Assembly (NCBI GenBank): GCA_934462925.1
Contig: CAKSIT010000001.1
Span: 124,001-188,000, forward strand
DNA: 64,000 bases
DNA from: an uncultured Oscillospiraceae bacterium
GTDB lineage: Bacteria > Bacillota > Clostridia > Oscillospirales > Ruminococcaceae
Reading direction: 5' to 3'
Under the pieces are notes generated by a model, which was not told the origin of the DNA, did not search any database, and saw only the letters and a list, made by a program, of their open reading frames with translations. The translations under genes were made by a program, and so were the position numbers. Positions 50,314-59,269 of this stretch are shown piece after piece (position 1 is the first letter of the stretch; each line of letters opens with the position of its first letter).

Positions 50314-51246
50314 ATGCTATCGGTGATAATCCCCGCATATAACGAGCAGGAGAACATCTCCGCCGCTGCCGCTGCGATAGGCGGCATTCTTGACGGAGAG
50401 GGCATAGGCTGCGAGCTTGTGTTTGTAGACGACGGCTCGCGCGACGGCACATGGAACGAGATAAAGCGCGCCTCCGAGGCTGACGGCAGGGTGCGCGGGG
50501 TGAGATTCTCGCGCAACTTTGGCAAGGAGGGCGCTATTTTTGCGGGACTGGCGGCGGCGCGCGGCGAGTGCGCCGTGCTTATAGACTGCGATTTGCAGCA
50601 CCCGCCCGAGCTTATCCCGCAGATGTACCGCCTGTGGGAGAGCGGCGTGCAGGTAGTCGAGGCTAAAAAGGCTTCCCGCGGGAAAGAGGGGCTGCTGTAC
50701 AAGCTCTTTGCAAATGGCTTTTACCGCCTTATGCGCTCCTCGTCGGGCATAGACCTTGACGGCGCGAGCGACTTTCGCCTGCTTGACCGAAAGGTGATAG
50801 ACGCGCTGCTGGAGCTGCCCGAGCGGCTTACGTTCTTCCGCGCGCTTTCGGGCTGGGTGGGGTTCAGCAGGGAGCAGATAGAGTTTGACGTGCGCCCGAG
50901 AAACGCGGGCAAAACGAAGTGGAGCTTCAGAAAGCTGTTTGTATTCGCGGTGAACTCGATTTCGTCGTTTACAAACCTGCCCATGCAGATAATAACGTTC
51001 GTGGGCGCGCTTTTCGGCGTGTTCGCGGTAATTTTAGGCATACAGACGCTTGTGCGGTACTTCTGCGGTAACGCGGCGGACGGCTTTACGACGGTGATAC
51101 TGCTGCTGCTTATAATCGGCGCTTGCCTTATGCTGGGAGTAGGCATTATAGGCTTTTACCTGTCTAAGATATACGAGGAGATAAAACAGCGCCCGCGCTA
51201 CATCATAGCCGAGCGCACGGACAAAGAGGAGCGTGAGCGCGGGTGA
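50314..51246 (+). CDS. family 2 glycosyltransferase (GtrB/DPM1-like)
   Basis: A 310-residue GT2 enzyme. The catalytic domain (1-215) begins LSVIIPAYNEQENI, with FVDDGSRDGTW and the metal-binding DCDLQHPPE (about 91-99). Two C-terminal membrane helices follow (about 228-252 and 265-290). This type loads a sugar onto undecaprenyl phosphate. Its GTGA overlap with the YfhO gene implies the two act together, with YfhO-type proteins transferring such sugars to envelope polymers such as lipoteichoic acid. Confidence 0.93.
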   Translation: MLSVIIPAYNEQENISAAAAAIGGILDGEGIGCELVFVDDGSRDGTWNEIKRASEADGRVRGVRFSRNFGKEGAIFAGLAAARGECAVLIDCDLQHPPELIPQMYRLWESGVQVVEAKKASRGKEGLLYKLFANGFYRLMRSSSGIDLDGASDFRLLDRKVIDALLELPERLTFFRALSGWVGFSREQIEFDVRPRNAGKTKWSFRKLFVFAVNSISSFTNLPMQIITFVGALFGVFAVILGIQTLVRYFCGNAADGFTTVILLLLIIGACLMLGVGIIGFYLSKIYEEIKQRPRYIIAERTDKEERERG

Positions 51247-54107
51247 AAACGGTTCTTACAAAGGCTTGGGCGTTTATCCGCGACAAGCGCGCATACCTGC
51301 TGTCGCTGGCGCTGCCTGCGGCTATACTGCTGCTGGCGTACGTCGTTTTCGGGGTGTACCCTTTCGGCAAGCGCTCGGTGCTGTCGCTTGACCTTAACGC
51401 GCAGTACGTGTACTACTACGACTATATGTACGACGTATTCGCGGGCAAGGAGAGCCTTTTCTACAGCTGGAGCAGAAACCTTTCGGGCGAGTTTATGGGT
51501 ATTATAGGGTACTACCTTGCAAGCCCGTTTAATATACTGGTGTGGCTTTTTCCGCGGAAGATGATAACCGAGGGTCTGCTTACCATGATGGTGGCAAAGG
51601 CTGCGGCGGCGGGGCTTTCGTGCTGCTTTCTGCTTAAAAAGCACAGGGGGTACGGAAACCTTACGGCGGTAATGTTCTCGGTGATGTACGCGCTTTGCGG
51701 CTTTTTTGTGGTGCAGACCATGAACCCCATGTGGCTTGACGGCGTGATAGCGCTGCCGCTTGTGGTTATGGGCATAGAGTGGATATGCGACAAGAAAAGC
51801 CCCGCGCTTTACGTGCTTTCGCTTTTGTACATCTTTGTCGCAAACTTCTATATCGGCTACATGACGGGCATTTTCTCCGCGCTCTACTACCTGTACTATC
51901 TGGCTTCCGGCAAGAGCAGCCGCACCTGCTTCGGCGACGTGTGCGGGAGCGTTGTAACGTTCGGCATATCCTCAATGAGCGCTATACTAATGTCCTGCTT
52001 TATGATACTGCCCGTGTACAAGTCGCTGTCGAACGGCAAGTTCACGTTTTCCGACCCCGACTTTTCGCCTGCGGAGAGCTTTCAGATAGCGGACAGCTTT
52101 ATAAAGTTCTTCCCCACGACCTACGACACCGTGCGCATGGAGGGGCTGCCGATACTTTACTGCGGCACGCTTGCGCTTGTGTTTGCGGCGGTGTATTTTA
52201 TCTCGCGCAGCGCCCGTGCGCGCGAGCGTATTGCGGGCGGAGCGCTTATTGGCGTGCTGTTTTTGAGTATGTATATACGCCCGCTTGATATGCTGTGGCA
52301 CGGCGGGCAGATGCCGAACTGGCTGCCTTACAGGTACAGCTTTCTTATAAGCTTTTTACTGGTGCTGTTCGGCGCGCAGGCGTTTGAGAGCCTGCAAAAG
52401 GGCGAAAGCGGGCGCGGCATGGGCGCGGCGTTCGGGGTGCTGCTTGCAATGCTGCTGTGGGCGGACTACAACGCGGGACACGAGTACTTCGACACCACGC
52501 TTATAATCGTGATACCGCTGTGCGTGCTGGCGCTTATGTGCATACTGGCGTACGCCTACATGAAAAAGGGCGGCAGGGCGCTTGCGATAACGCTTGCGGC
52601 GGCGGTATGCCTCGAGTGCTTTATGAACACCGCCATGACCCTTTACGATATGCACGACGATATCGTGTTCTCGGACCGCTCGACATACCTCGGGGATATC
52701 CCGTACTCGCGCGTTATAACCGACGCCATTCACGAGCGCGACGATAGCTTCTACCGCATGGAAAAGACCTACCACCGCACGGTGAACGACCCCATTGCCC
52801 TGCGTATGTACGGCATGAGCCATTCGTCAAGCACGCTCAACTCAAAGGCTATTGCGCTGCTGGGCGACCTCGGCTTTTCCGCAAGGGAGCATTACACGCG
52901 CTGCGACGGCGCGACAATGCTTACCGACGACATATTCGGGGTGAAGTATGTGCTGTCGAAATACGCGTGCTACGTGCCTTACACCGACACCATCGACATA
53001 GAAAACGAGCTTGGCGTAGTTGTGTATGAGAACGCGGACGCGCTGGGGCTCGCGTACCTTGCGGACGGCGGTATAAACGGCTGGGACTACTCCGACGGCG
53101 AGGACGTGCCGCGCTCCGAAAAGGAGTCGCCGTTCCTTGTGCAGAACGCCCTTGCAAAGGAGCTTACGGGGGACGAGGCGCTCACGGTGTTCCGCCCGAT
53201 TGACGAGGTTGCGTTTGACAGCCGCAACATAAAGCTCGGCGCTACGACCGACGCGCACACTAGCTGCAAAAAGAAAAACGAGGACTCCGAGGCATGGATA
53301 AGCTTTGAGGTGACAATGCCCGAAAGCGGCGCGCTTTATATGTATCTCCCCACCGATTACGAGCGCGAAACCTACATCTATGTCAACGGCAAGTACCTTT
53401 CAAACTACTTTAAGTACGAAAACTACGGCACGGAGTACCTTGGCACATACGACGAGGGCGAGAGCGTAAAGGTGAAGCTTGAGCTGCGCGAGGACGCTGT
53501 GTACTACAAATCCACGCAGTTTTACTATGTAGACGGCGGGGAGCTTTCGCGCTTTCAGCAGGAAATGGGCGCGCTTAACCCCGCGACAAGCGTTGTGCGC
53601 GAATCGGGAACGCGGCTTGCCATTACCGCAAGCGCCGCGCAGGACTGCACGCTGTTCACCACCATACCCGCCGAGGAGGGCTGGAGCGCGTATATCGACG
53701 GCGAACCTGCAAAGCTTTCAAAAACAATGAACGGCGCGCTGATGTGCCTTGACGTGCCGCAGGGCGAGCATGAGATAACGCTCGTGTTCTTCCCCGCAGG
53801 GCTTAAGGCGGGGCTTATTCTCACGGGGCTTGGCGTTATCACGTTCGCGCTTATGCTGGCGTACTTAAGCTTTATAAAGCGCACGGGCGTGTTCGAGCCG
53901 CGCCCCTCGCAGGAAACGCTTTCCCCGCAGGAAACGCTTTCCCCGCAGGAAACGCTTTCCTCGCAGGAAACGCTTTCCCCGCAGGAAACGCTTTCCTCGC
54001 AGGAAACGCTTTCCGAGCAGAACGCCGCGGCGGATTCCCCGCAGGAAGCGGATTCTGCACAGGGAGCGGATTCTCCGCAGGACGATTCGCGGGATTCGGG
54101 CGAATAA
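51243..54107 (+). CDS. YfhO-family membrane protein (envelope glycosylation)
   Basis: A 954-residue polytopic protein. About twelve helices lie in residues 18-480, including YVYYYDYMYDVFAG and SLFYSWSRNLSGEFMGI, which are typical of YfhO. A large extracytoplasmic domain (500-855) and one final helix (about 862-880) follow. Family members transfer undecaprenyl-linked sugars to envelope polymers. The cytoplasmic tail after residue 889 is odd: six or seven repeats of S-P/S-Q-E-T-L encoded by an 18-base minisatellite (53906-54012), then an acidic end. It starts with GTG, coupled to the GT2 gene. Confidence 0.9.
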   Translation: MKTVLTKAWAFIRDKRAYLLSLALPAAILLLAYVVFGVYPFGKRSVLSLDLNAQYVYYYDYMYDVFAGKESLFYSWSRNLSGEFMGIIGYYLASPFNILVWLFPRKMITEGLLTMMVAKAAAAGLSCCFLLKKHRGYGNLTAVMFSVMYALCGFFVVQTMNPMWLDGVIALPLVVMGIEWICDKKSPALYVLSLLYIFVANFYIGYMTGIFSALYYLYYLASGKSSRTCFGDVCGSVVTFGISSMSAILMSCFMILPVYKSLSNGKFTFSDPDFSPAESFQIADSFIKFFPTTYDTVRMEGLPILYCGTLALVFAAVYFISRSARARERIAGGALIGVLFLSMYIRPLDMLWHGGQMPNWLPYRYSFLISFLLVLFGAQAFESLQKGESGRGMGAAFGVLLAMLLWADYNAGHEYFDTTLIIVIPLCVLALMCILAYAYMKKGGRALAITLAAAVCLECFMNTAMTLYDMHDDIVFSDRSTYLGDIPYSRVITDAIHERDDSFYRMEKTYHRTVNDPIALRMYGMSHSSSTLNSKAIALLGDLGFSAREHYTRCDGATMLTDDIFGVKYVLSKYACYVPYTDTIDIENELGVVVYENADALGLAYLADGGINGWDYSDGEDVPRSEKESPFLVQNALAKELTGDEALTVFRPIDEVAFDSRNIKLGATTDAHTSCKKKNEDSEAWISFEVTMPESGALYMYLPTDYERETYIYVNGKYLSNYFKYENYGTEYLGTYDEGESVKVKLELREDAVYYKSTQFYYVDGGELSRFQQEMGALNPATSVVRESGTRLAITASAAQDCTLFTTIPAEEGWSAYIDGEPAKLSKTMNGALMCLDVPQGEHEITLVFFPAGLKAGLILTGLGVITFALMLAYLSFIKRTGVFEPRPSQETLSPQETLSPQETLSSQETLSPQETLSSQETLSEQNAAADSPQEADSAQGADSPQDDSRDSGE

Positions 54108-54119
54108 TGGGAGGGCGCA

Positions 54120-56660
54120 ATGCACATCTATATCCCAAAGCGCGTTTACGGGCGGCTTAAAAGCATATACGCGGGCGGCGTTACCATTGTAAGCGGCGAG
54201 GACGGCTGCGGCAAATCCACTACCCTTGCGGAGTTTATACGGCGCTCCCGCGGGAAAGGGCGCTCCTGCCGCTTTATACGCGGCAGCAAGAGCGCGGAGG
54301 AGTGCTTTGGCAAGCTGTGCCGCCTTGTCACGGGGACGGCGCAGCCCATTCCCGCAACGGACGGCGAGGAGCGCGCGCTTCGTACGCTGTTTGAGCGCGC
54401 GGAGCTTTCAAACGCCGTGATAATAGCCGACGACCCCTACGCGTGGGAGATGGTTCTCGGCGGCTACCGCGCGGGCAGGCTTATTTCGGAGTGCCTGAAA
54501 GCGCCGCTTGTGGTTACCACCGCGCAGATAGGCGAGTACCAGACGATGATGGCGCGATTGTTCTGCTACGGCGTTATAGAGGGCGGCGAGCTTTTGCTGA
54601 GCGCTGAGGAAACGGAAGAATACGCGCGCCAAAGCGGCATAGACGGCGAAACGGCGCGCGCCGTTTTTTTCCTTACGGGGGGAATGCTGGCGTACGTTAC
54701 GGCGGCTTTTGAGCTTGTGCTGCACGGGCGCGGACTTGCGCGCACGCGTGGGGAGATACTTGCGCAGCTTGTGGGGCTTGCGGACGCGCGCACGCTGGGG
54801 GCGATGTTCGCGGCGGCTGCGTTTGAGCGCATAAGCGAGCCGTTTTTGCGGGAGCTTTGCGCGTGCGGGGCGCTCACCGCGCGCTTTGGCGAGGGGTTTG
54901 CGGCGGTGGAGCGCGTTGAGGCGCTGCACGGAGCGCCGTTCGGGCTGGGGCTTATTCGCGTGGACAAAAAGGCGCGCAGGGTATTCGTCCACCCGTGCTT
55001 AAAAAAGGCGCTGCGGGAGAGCTTCGGGGTGCTGACGGACGAGGAGCGGCGGCAGTTCCACAGCGCAATTGCGCGCAACTACCTGCGGCTTGACGACCCG
55101 TATATGGCGTTCAGCCACTTTTTTTTAAGTGGGGACTTTGACGCCGCCGCAGACTGCCCGCGTAAGCCCGTTGGGCTGTCGTTCAATATGCTGCTGCGCA
55201 CGAGCGGCACGCTTGCGCGGTTTATGGACGCGTGTCCGCTTTCGTGCAGGGCTATCCTGCCGCGCTATATGCGAATACTGGCGCTGCTTACGCTCACCGA
55301 CAGGCGCGGGCAGGCGCGCGAGGGTTTTACGGCGCTTATTGCGGCGATAAAGGCGGACGTGGGGTACTCGCCCGCGGAGCGCCGCAGAATGCTGTTTGCC
55401 GCGGAGCTTATGCGCACCTACGAGGACCTGTTTATCCTTGAAAAGATGGGCACGCATATAAAGCGCGCCTACGAGCTGTTCAACGGCAGGCGCGAGCTGT
55501 ACCCGCCGTTCCACTCGTGGAATCTGTACGCGCCGTCGGTGTTTTCGCTTATACACAGATATTCGCTGCCGCTTTCCACCGAGAGCGAGCAGTTTTCGCG
55601 CTACCACCGTATGTACTCCGAGATGATAGACCACGGCGGGCATATACTGGAGCTTTACATGGCGGAGTGCGTGTATTTCACGGGCAATTACGCGCGCGCG
55701 GGCGAGCTTTGCAGGCGCGAGCTTGAAAGCTGCTCTGACCCGCGCGACGTTTCCGTTAAGATAGCGCTTTTGTCGCTTGAGGGGAGAACGGCGCTTTACG
55801 GCGGGGACTACGCGCGGTATGCGCAGGCGTGCGGGCGGCTTTCCGCGCTTACGCACCTGCCGCAGACCGAGGAAGCCATTACCATGGCGCGGCTTTGCCT
55901 TGCGGCGCTCTCCTGCGCGCAGGGCGAGGGGCGCACGGACGGCTTCTTTCTGCGCTGCATGAGCGACCGCGACATAACGCTAAACCGCTTTCAAGCGCCG
56001 TTTTCTTACATGATAATAGCGCTTATGGACTACGCCATAGGGCGTTACGCGCCGCTTTTGTCCTGCCGCGAAAAATACCTTGCGGCGGCGGACGCGGTGC
56101 GCAACGAAACAATCTACATAAAGCTGCTGCTGCTGTTCGCGGCGGCGGAGATAAGCTCGGGCGACGAGCCTGCGGCGCTGCGCGATACCGAGGCGGCGTT
56201 CGAGCGGCTTGCGGGTACGGGAATATACGCGCCCGCAGCGGAGATAATGGCGTTATGCCCGCAGCTTGCGGGGCTTGCGGCAGACGGGCTGCCCGCGCGC
56301 TTCTCGGTTTTTGCTAACGCGTGCGCGCACCTCTCGTTCGAGTACAGGCGCGGAATCGAGGCGGTAAAGACCTACAGCCTGTCGGGCGGCGGGGCGGCGT
56401 CGCTTAAGCGCACGATAACCGCGCAGATGGTGGACTCGCGCGCTGCGGCGTTCGACGAGGTAAGGCGTTCGCTCGGGCTGTCGCGCAGGGAGTTCGCATA
56501 TGCAATGCTTGCGGCAAGCCGCTTTTCAAACGCGGACATATGCGGGGTGTACGCGGTCGGCATGGACGCGGTGAAAAGCTCGCTAAAGCGCGCGTTCGCG
56601 AAGCTCGGCATACGCTCGCGCGGGCAGCTGAGAAGCCTTGTGCCGACTATTGGGCTGTAA
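54120..56660 (+). CDS. STAND ATPase transcription regulator with LuxR-type helix-turn-helix
   Basis: An 846-residue MalT-like regulator. The P-loop is GEDGCGKST (26-34), a Walker B-like AVIIADDP lies near residue 104, and a long helical (TPR-like) sensor region fills 300-740. A LuxR-type HTH sits at the end (about 780-840: FSNADICGVYAVGMDAVKSSL, KLGIRSRGQL). Such proteins switch on genes after ligand and ATP binding. RBS GGGAGG, 12 bases after the YfhO gene. The signal and target are unknown; the convergent GH5 endoglucanase is a candidate. Confidence 0.87.
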   Translation: MHIYIPKRVYGRLKSIYAGGVTIVSGEDGCGKSTTLAEFIRRSRGKGRSCRFIRGSKSAEECFGKLCRLVTGTAQPIPATDGEERALRTLFERAELSNAVIIADDPYAWEMVLGGYRAGRLISECLKAPLVVTTAQIGEYQTMMARLFCYGVIEGGELLLSAEETEEYARQSGIDGETARAVFFLTGGMLAYVTAAFELVLHGRGLARTRGEILAQLVGLADARTLGAMFAAAAFERISEPFLRELCACGALTARFGEGFAAVERVEALHGAPFGLGLIRVDKKARRVFVHPCLKKALRESFGVLTDEERRQFHSAIARNYLRLDDPYMAFSHFFLSGDFDAAADCPRKPVGLSFNMLLRTSGTLARFMDACPLSCRAILPRYMRILALLTLTDRRGQAREGFTALIAAIKADVGYSPAERRRMLFAAELMRTYEDLFILEKMGTHIKRAYELFNGRRELYPPFHSWNLYAPSVFSLIHRYSLPLSTESEQFSRYHRMYSEMIDHGGHILELYMAECVYFTGNYARAGELCRRELESCSDPRDVSVKIALLSLEGRTALYGGDYARYAQACGRLSALTHLPQTEEAITMARLCLAALSCAQGEGRTDGFFLRCMSDRDITLNRFQAPFSYMIIALMDYAIGRYAPLLSCREKYLAAADAVRNETIYIKLLLLFAAAEISSGDEPAALRDTEAAFERLAGTGIYAPAAEIMALCPQLAGLAADGLPARFSVFANACAHLSFEYRRGIEAVKTYSLSGGGAASLKRTITAQMVDSRAAAFDEVRRSLGLSRREFAYAMLAASRFSNADICGVYAVGMDAVKSSLKRAFAKLGIRSRGQLRSLVPTIGL

Positions 56661-56705
56661 AGGGGCTGACGGCGGGTATCTGGCGGCAGTTCTGCAAAAA
56701 GAATA

Positions 56706-56735
56706 AGCGGGGCAGAATTAACTGTCCCGCTTTGT
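56706..56735. terminator. terminator between regulator and GH5 gene
   Basis: AGCGGGGCAG and CTGTCCCGCT arms around AATTAA, followed by TTGTTATT. Confidence 0.85.
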
Positions 56736-56783
56736 TATTGTTGTATCAAAGGCTGTTGAGAAAGGCGCAGCTGCTGCTATAAC

Positions 56784-58610
56784 TCAGCCCTGCGGCGCTG
56801 TATAAGTAAAGTTTACGGTGAGCGTGTCAATCTTCACGTTGCTGTCGAGCGGCATTATCTGCGCGGAGCAGCCGTCGAAGTTTCCGTCGGGCGTTCTCGC
56901 GTCGTCCGGCAGGGAGCTTACCCAGCCGTTAAAGAGGTTGACGCGCGTGCATTTCTTGTCGTCCGAAGCGGTGTACTCGCGCGCTGCAAGCTCGTAGGGT
57001 TCGCCGTTTATGAGTATTTCGTCAATGGTTATGGTGTAGCACGGGAAGAACGTTTCGCCGTTGGAAATGCCGAGCGCGCTGAACGCCGTACCCCATGCCG
57101 CGCCGCTGTCGGTAAAGTCAAGGGTCACGGAGTAGCTGCCCTCGCCCGTGATTTCGGCGTTTGTCGCCTTAATGCCGAGCGTTTTGCTTGTGGGGTCGTA
57201 CACGTCGCCCACGCTGTAGGACTTCTTGTAGTCCGCGCTCTGGAACATTATCCACGCTATTGCCATGTCGTCCGAAGCGGGCAGGTCAACGTCCGCCATA
57301 GCTTCGGTGTTTGCGGCTTCCTCAAAGGCTGCAAGGCTCTCGCGGGCGTTCTGCTTTACCTGCTCGGTGGTGAGCGCCTGCTCGTTGGCGCAGCGGCGCT
57401 CGTCAAAGAGCTTTGCGCACGCCTCGTCGGCGGTTTTAAGGGAGCGGCGCTTGTAGAAGTTGCTGCAGTCCCACAGTACGGGGCAGAAGTCGTAGAGGTC
57501 GCAGTTGTCCAGCAGGTTTTTGTAGAACTTGTCGGTCTCGGGCTTGATGCCGCCGTTTTTCATCATAACGGCGTACTCGCCGATAACAACGCCGTAACCC
57601 TGCTCGGAGAACTTGGAGAGCTTCTCAAAAAGCCCGTTCTGCTCGCTTACGTCCTGCGGGCTGCCCCATTGGTTAACGGAATCCGTGCCGCAGTAGTCCC
57701 ACGGGGTGTAGTAATGCACGGAGAGCAGCAGGCGCTGCGCGCTGTCCTCGGGCATAACAAAGCGGTCGTCGCAGGTCATTGTAATGTCGGTGTTGTAGCC
57801 CGCAATCAGCAGGAAGCGGTCGGCGTTCTTGCCGCCCAGCGCGCGTATGGTCTTTACAAACTCGCTGTTAATGCGGTTTGTCATCTCGTAGCACTCGTTT
57901 TTGTTGAGAACGCCCTTGCTGCCCGTTATGTCGCTGTCGTTCAGGCGGTCGCCAAGCTCCTCGTTAGCGCCCTCGAATATGAGCTTGTAGGAGTAATCCG
58001 CGAAGCGCTCGCCTATCTGCGTCCACATGGATTTGTACATCTCGAACGCCTTGTTGCGTACAGATTCGTCCGCGCTGCCGAACATTCCCCACCAGCTGCC
58101 GTCCCAGTGGTCGTTGATGATAACGTACATATCCGCGTCAAGCGCGTAGTTCACCACCTGCTCAACGCGTGTGAACAGGCGCTCGTCTATCGTGTAGTCG
58201 CCGCTTTCATAGTTCATGCCGTTTGTCCACGCAATGGGAATGCGCAGCGTATCGAAGCCCGCGTCTTTCATGCCCTGAATCATCTCGGGCGTGGTTATCG
58301 GCTGTCCCCACAGGGTTTCAGCGTCCGTGGGGTCTGCGCCGTTAAGGTAGTTCTGGTGCGCGTACGCCTCGAGCGTGTTGCCGAGGTTTATGCCGTTGCC
58401 CATGAGCCTTATCATCTCAATGGAAGTCACGTCGTTGCTCCCCTCGTCCTGCGCAGCGGAATTTGACGCGTCCGAAACGTTCGAGCCGTCCGAAGCGCCC
58501 GAAGCTTCCGAGCCGCTTGAACCGCCGTTGGTCTTTGCGCAGCCGCCGAGCAGCATTGCAAGGGCGAGCGCCGCAGCAGCGGCGGATTTCTTTATTCTGT
58601 CAAGTGTCAT
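56784..58610 (-). CDS. GH5 endoglucanase-type lipoprotein
   Basis: A 608-residue lipoprotein (lipobox LLGGC, Cys24) with a Ser/Gly/Asp-rich linker (30-60). The GH5 barrel (about 62-430) starts INLGNTLEA (74-82) and includes RIPIAW, IINDHWDG, acid/base Glu217 (FEGANEELG), HYYTPWDY and nucleophile Glu345 (VVIGEYAVM). The pattern fits GH5 subfamily 4-like cellulases/xyloglucanases. A beta-sandwich region (440-608) follows, possibly carbohydrate binding. It would cut beta-glucan chains at the cell surface. RBS GGGAGGACC. Confidence 0.92.
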   Translation of the reverse strand: MTLDRIKKSAAAAALALAMLLGGCAKTNGGSSGSEASGASDGSNVSDASNSAAQDEGSNDVTSIEMIRLMGNGINLGNTLEAYAHQNYLNGADPTDAETLWGQPITTPEMIQGMKDAGFDTLRIPIAWTNGMNYESGDYTIDERLFTRVEQVVNYALDADMYVIINDHWDGSWWGMFGSADESVRNKAFEMYKSMWTQIGERFADYSYKLIFEGANEELGDRLNDSDITGSKGVLNKNECYEMTNRINSEFVKTIRALGGKNADRFLLIAGYNTDITMTCDDRFVMPEDSAQRLLLSVHYYTPWDYCGTDSVNQWGSPQDVSEQNGLFEKLSKFSEQGYGVVIGEYAVMMKNGGIKPETDKFYKNLLDNCDLYDFCPVLWDCSNFYKRRSLKTADEACAKLFDERRCANEQALTTEQVKQNARESLAAFEEAANTEAMADVDLPASDDMAIAWIMFQSADYKKSYSVGDVYDPTSKTLGIKATNAEITGEGSYSVTLDFTDSGAAWGTAFSALGISNGETFFPCYTITIDEILINGEPYELAAREYTASDDKKCTRVNLFNGWVSSLPDDARTPDGNFDGCSAQIMPLDSNVKIDTLTVNFTYTAPQG

Positions 58611-58734
58611 GTGGTCCTCCCAAAAAAGCTTGTAGAGCGATATGTAAACGTTTTTATGCTCCTCTTTGTCTATTTTACCATGTTTCTTTCAAGAATGCAA
58701 GCTATATTTTGTGCAAAGGGTATGATAATTTGTG

Positions 58735-58808
58735 CAAACCGTCGAAAAACCCCCATACGGGGGTTTCAGTCTGTTGAAAAAGTCAATCTTGCCCGCATAC
58801 GCGGGCAA
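58735..58808. mobile_element. hairpin-rich miniature element, rearranged remnant
   Basis: CAAACCGTCGAAAAA plus the CCCCC-ATAC-GGGGG hairpin (left end of the element) is joined directly at 58767 to the right end in inverted orientation (CAGTCTGTTGAAAAAGTCA, then GCCCGC-ATAC-GCGGGC). The interior hairpins are missing. No flanking duplication is visible. The remaining bases of 58611-58892 show only promoter sequence. Confidence 0.75.
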
Positions 58809-58892
58809 GGTGTCTTCCCGAAAGCGGGCTGGACAATCCGCTTATTTAGTGGTAGAATAATGAAAAAGCCTGCGGGCATACAGGAGGGCAAC

Positions 58893-59111
58893 ATGAAAAC
58901 AGGAATCTACCGCCACTACAAGGGCAATTACTACGAGCTTATAGGCACGGCGCTTCACTCCGAAACGCTTGAACCCATGGTAGTTTACCGCGCGCTTTAC
59001 GGCGAGCGCGGGCTTTGGGTAAGACCCGCGCGTATGTGGGACGAGCTTGTGGAGGTCGGCGGCAGAAAAGTCCCGCGCTTTGAGTACGTGGGGCAGGAGC
59101 AGCCGAAGTGA
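58893..59111 (+). CDS. DUF1653 small protein
   Basis: A 72-residue protein almost wholly composed of a DUF1653 domain: G-x-Y-R-H-Y-K-G-N-x-Y, then A-x-H-S-E-T-L-E-P-M-V-V-Y-x-A-L-Y, and a W-V-R-P-x-x-M-W-D-E end. The family is widespread, small and uncharacterised. The start at 58893 follows AGGAGGG; a longer open frame upstream runs through the mobile-element remnant and is rejected. A possible promoter is TGGACA-17-TAGAAT ending near 58858. Confidence 0.9.
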   Translation: MKTGIYRHYKGNYYELIGTALHSETLEPMVVYRALYGERGLWVRPARMWDELVEVGGRKVPRFEYVGQEQPK

Positions 59112-59179
59112 CGTACAAAAGCCCATGTGCTGCGGCACAGCGCGCAAAACGGCTCTGTTAAGCCAAACGCGCCGAACGC

Positions 59180-59208
59180 TTGCAAAATACGCGCGGTTGT
59201 GTTATGAT
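59180..59208 (+). promoter_or_regulatory. promoter of alcohol dehydrogenase gene
   Basis: TTGCAA (59180-59185), 17 bases, TATGAT (59203-59208). Confidence 0.75.
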
Positions 59209-59269
59209 AGCCGTAGGCGCGGTAATCGCCGCCGAATATGTGTGGAACAAACGAAACGGAGGAGAAACT

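Noticed and set aside
48126..50702. Very long minus-strand open frame (858 codons)
   Set aside because: It is antisense to four well-supported plus-strand genes (FNT, two envelope proteins, YjbQ). Its composition is typical of a complementary-strand shadow in GC-rich DNA.
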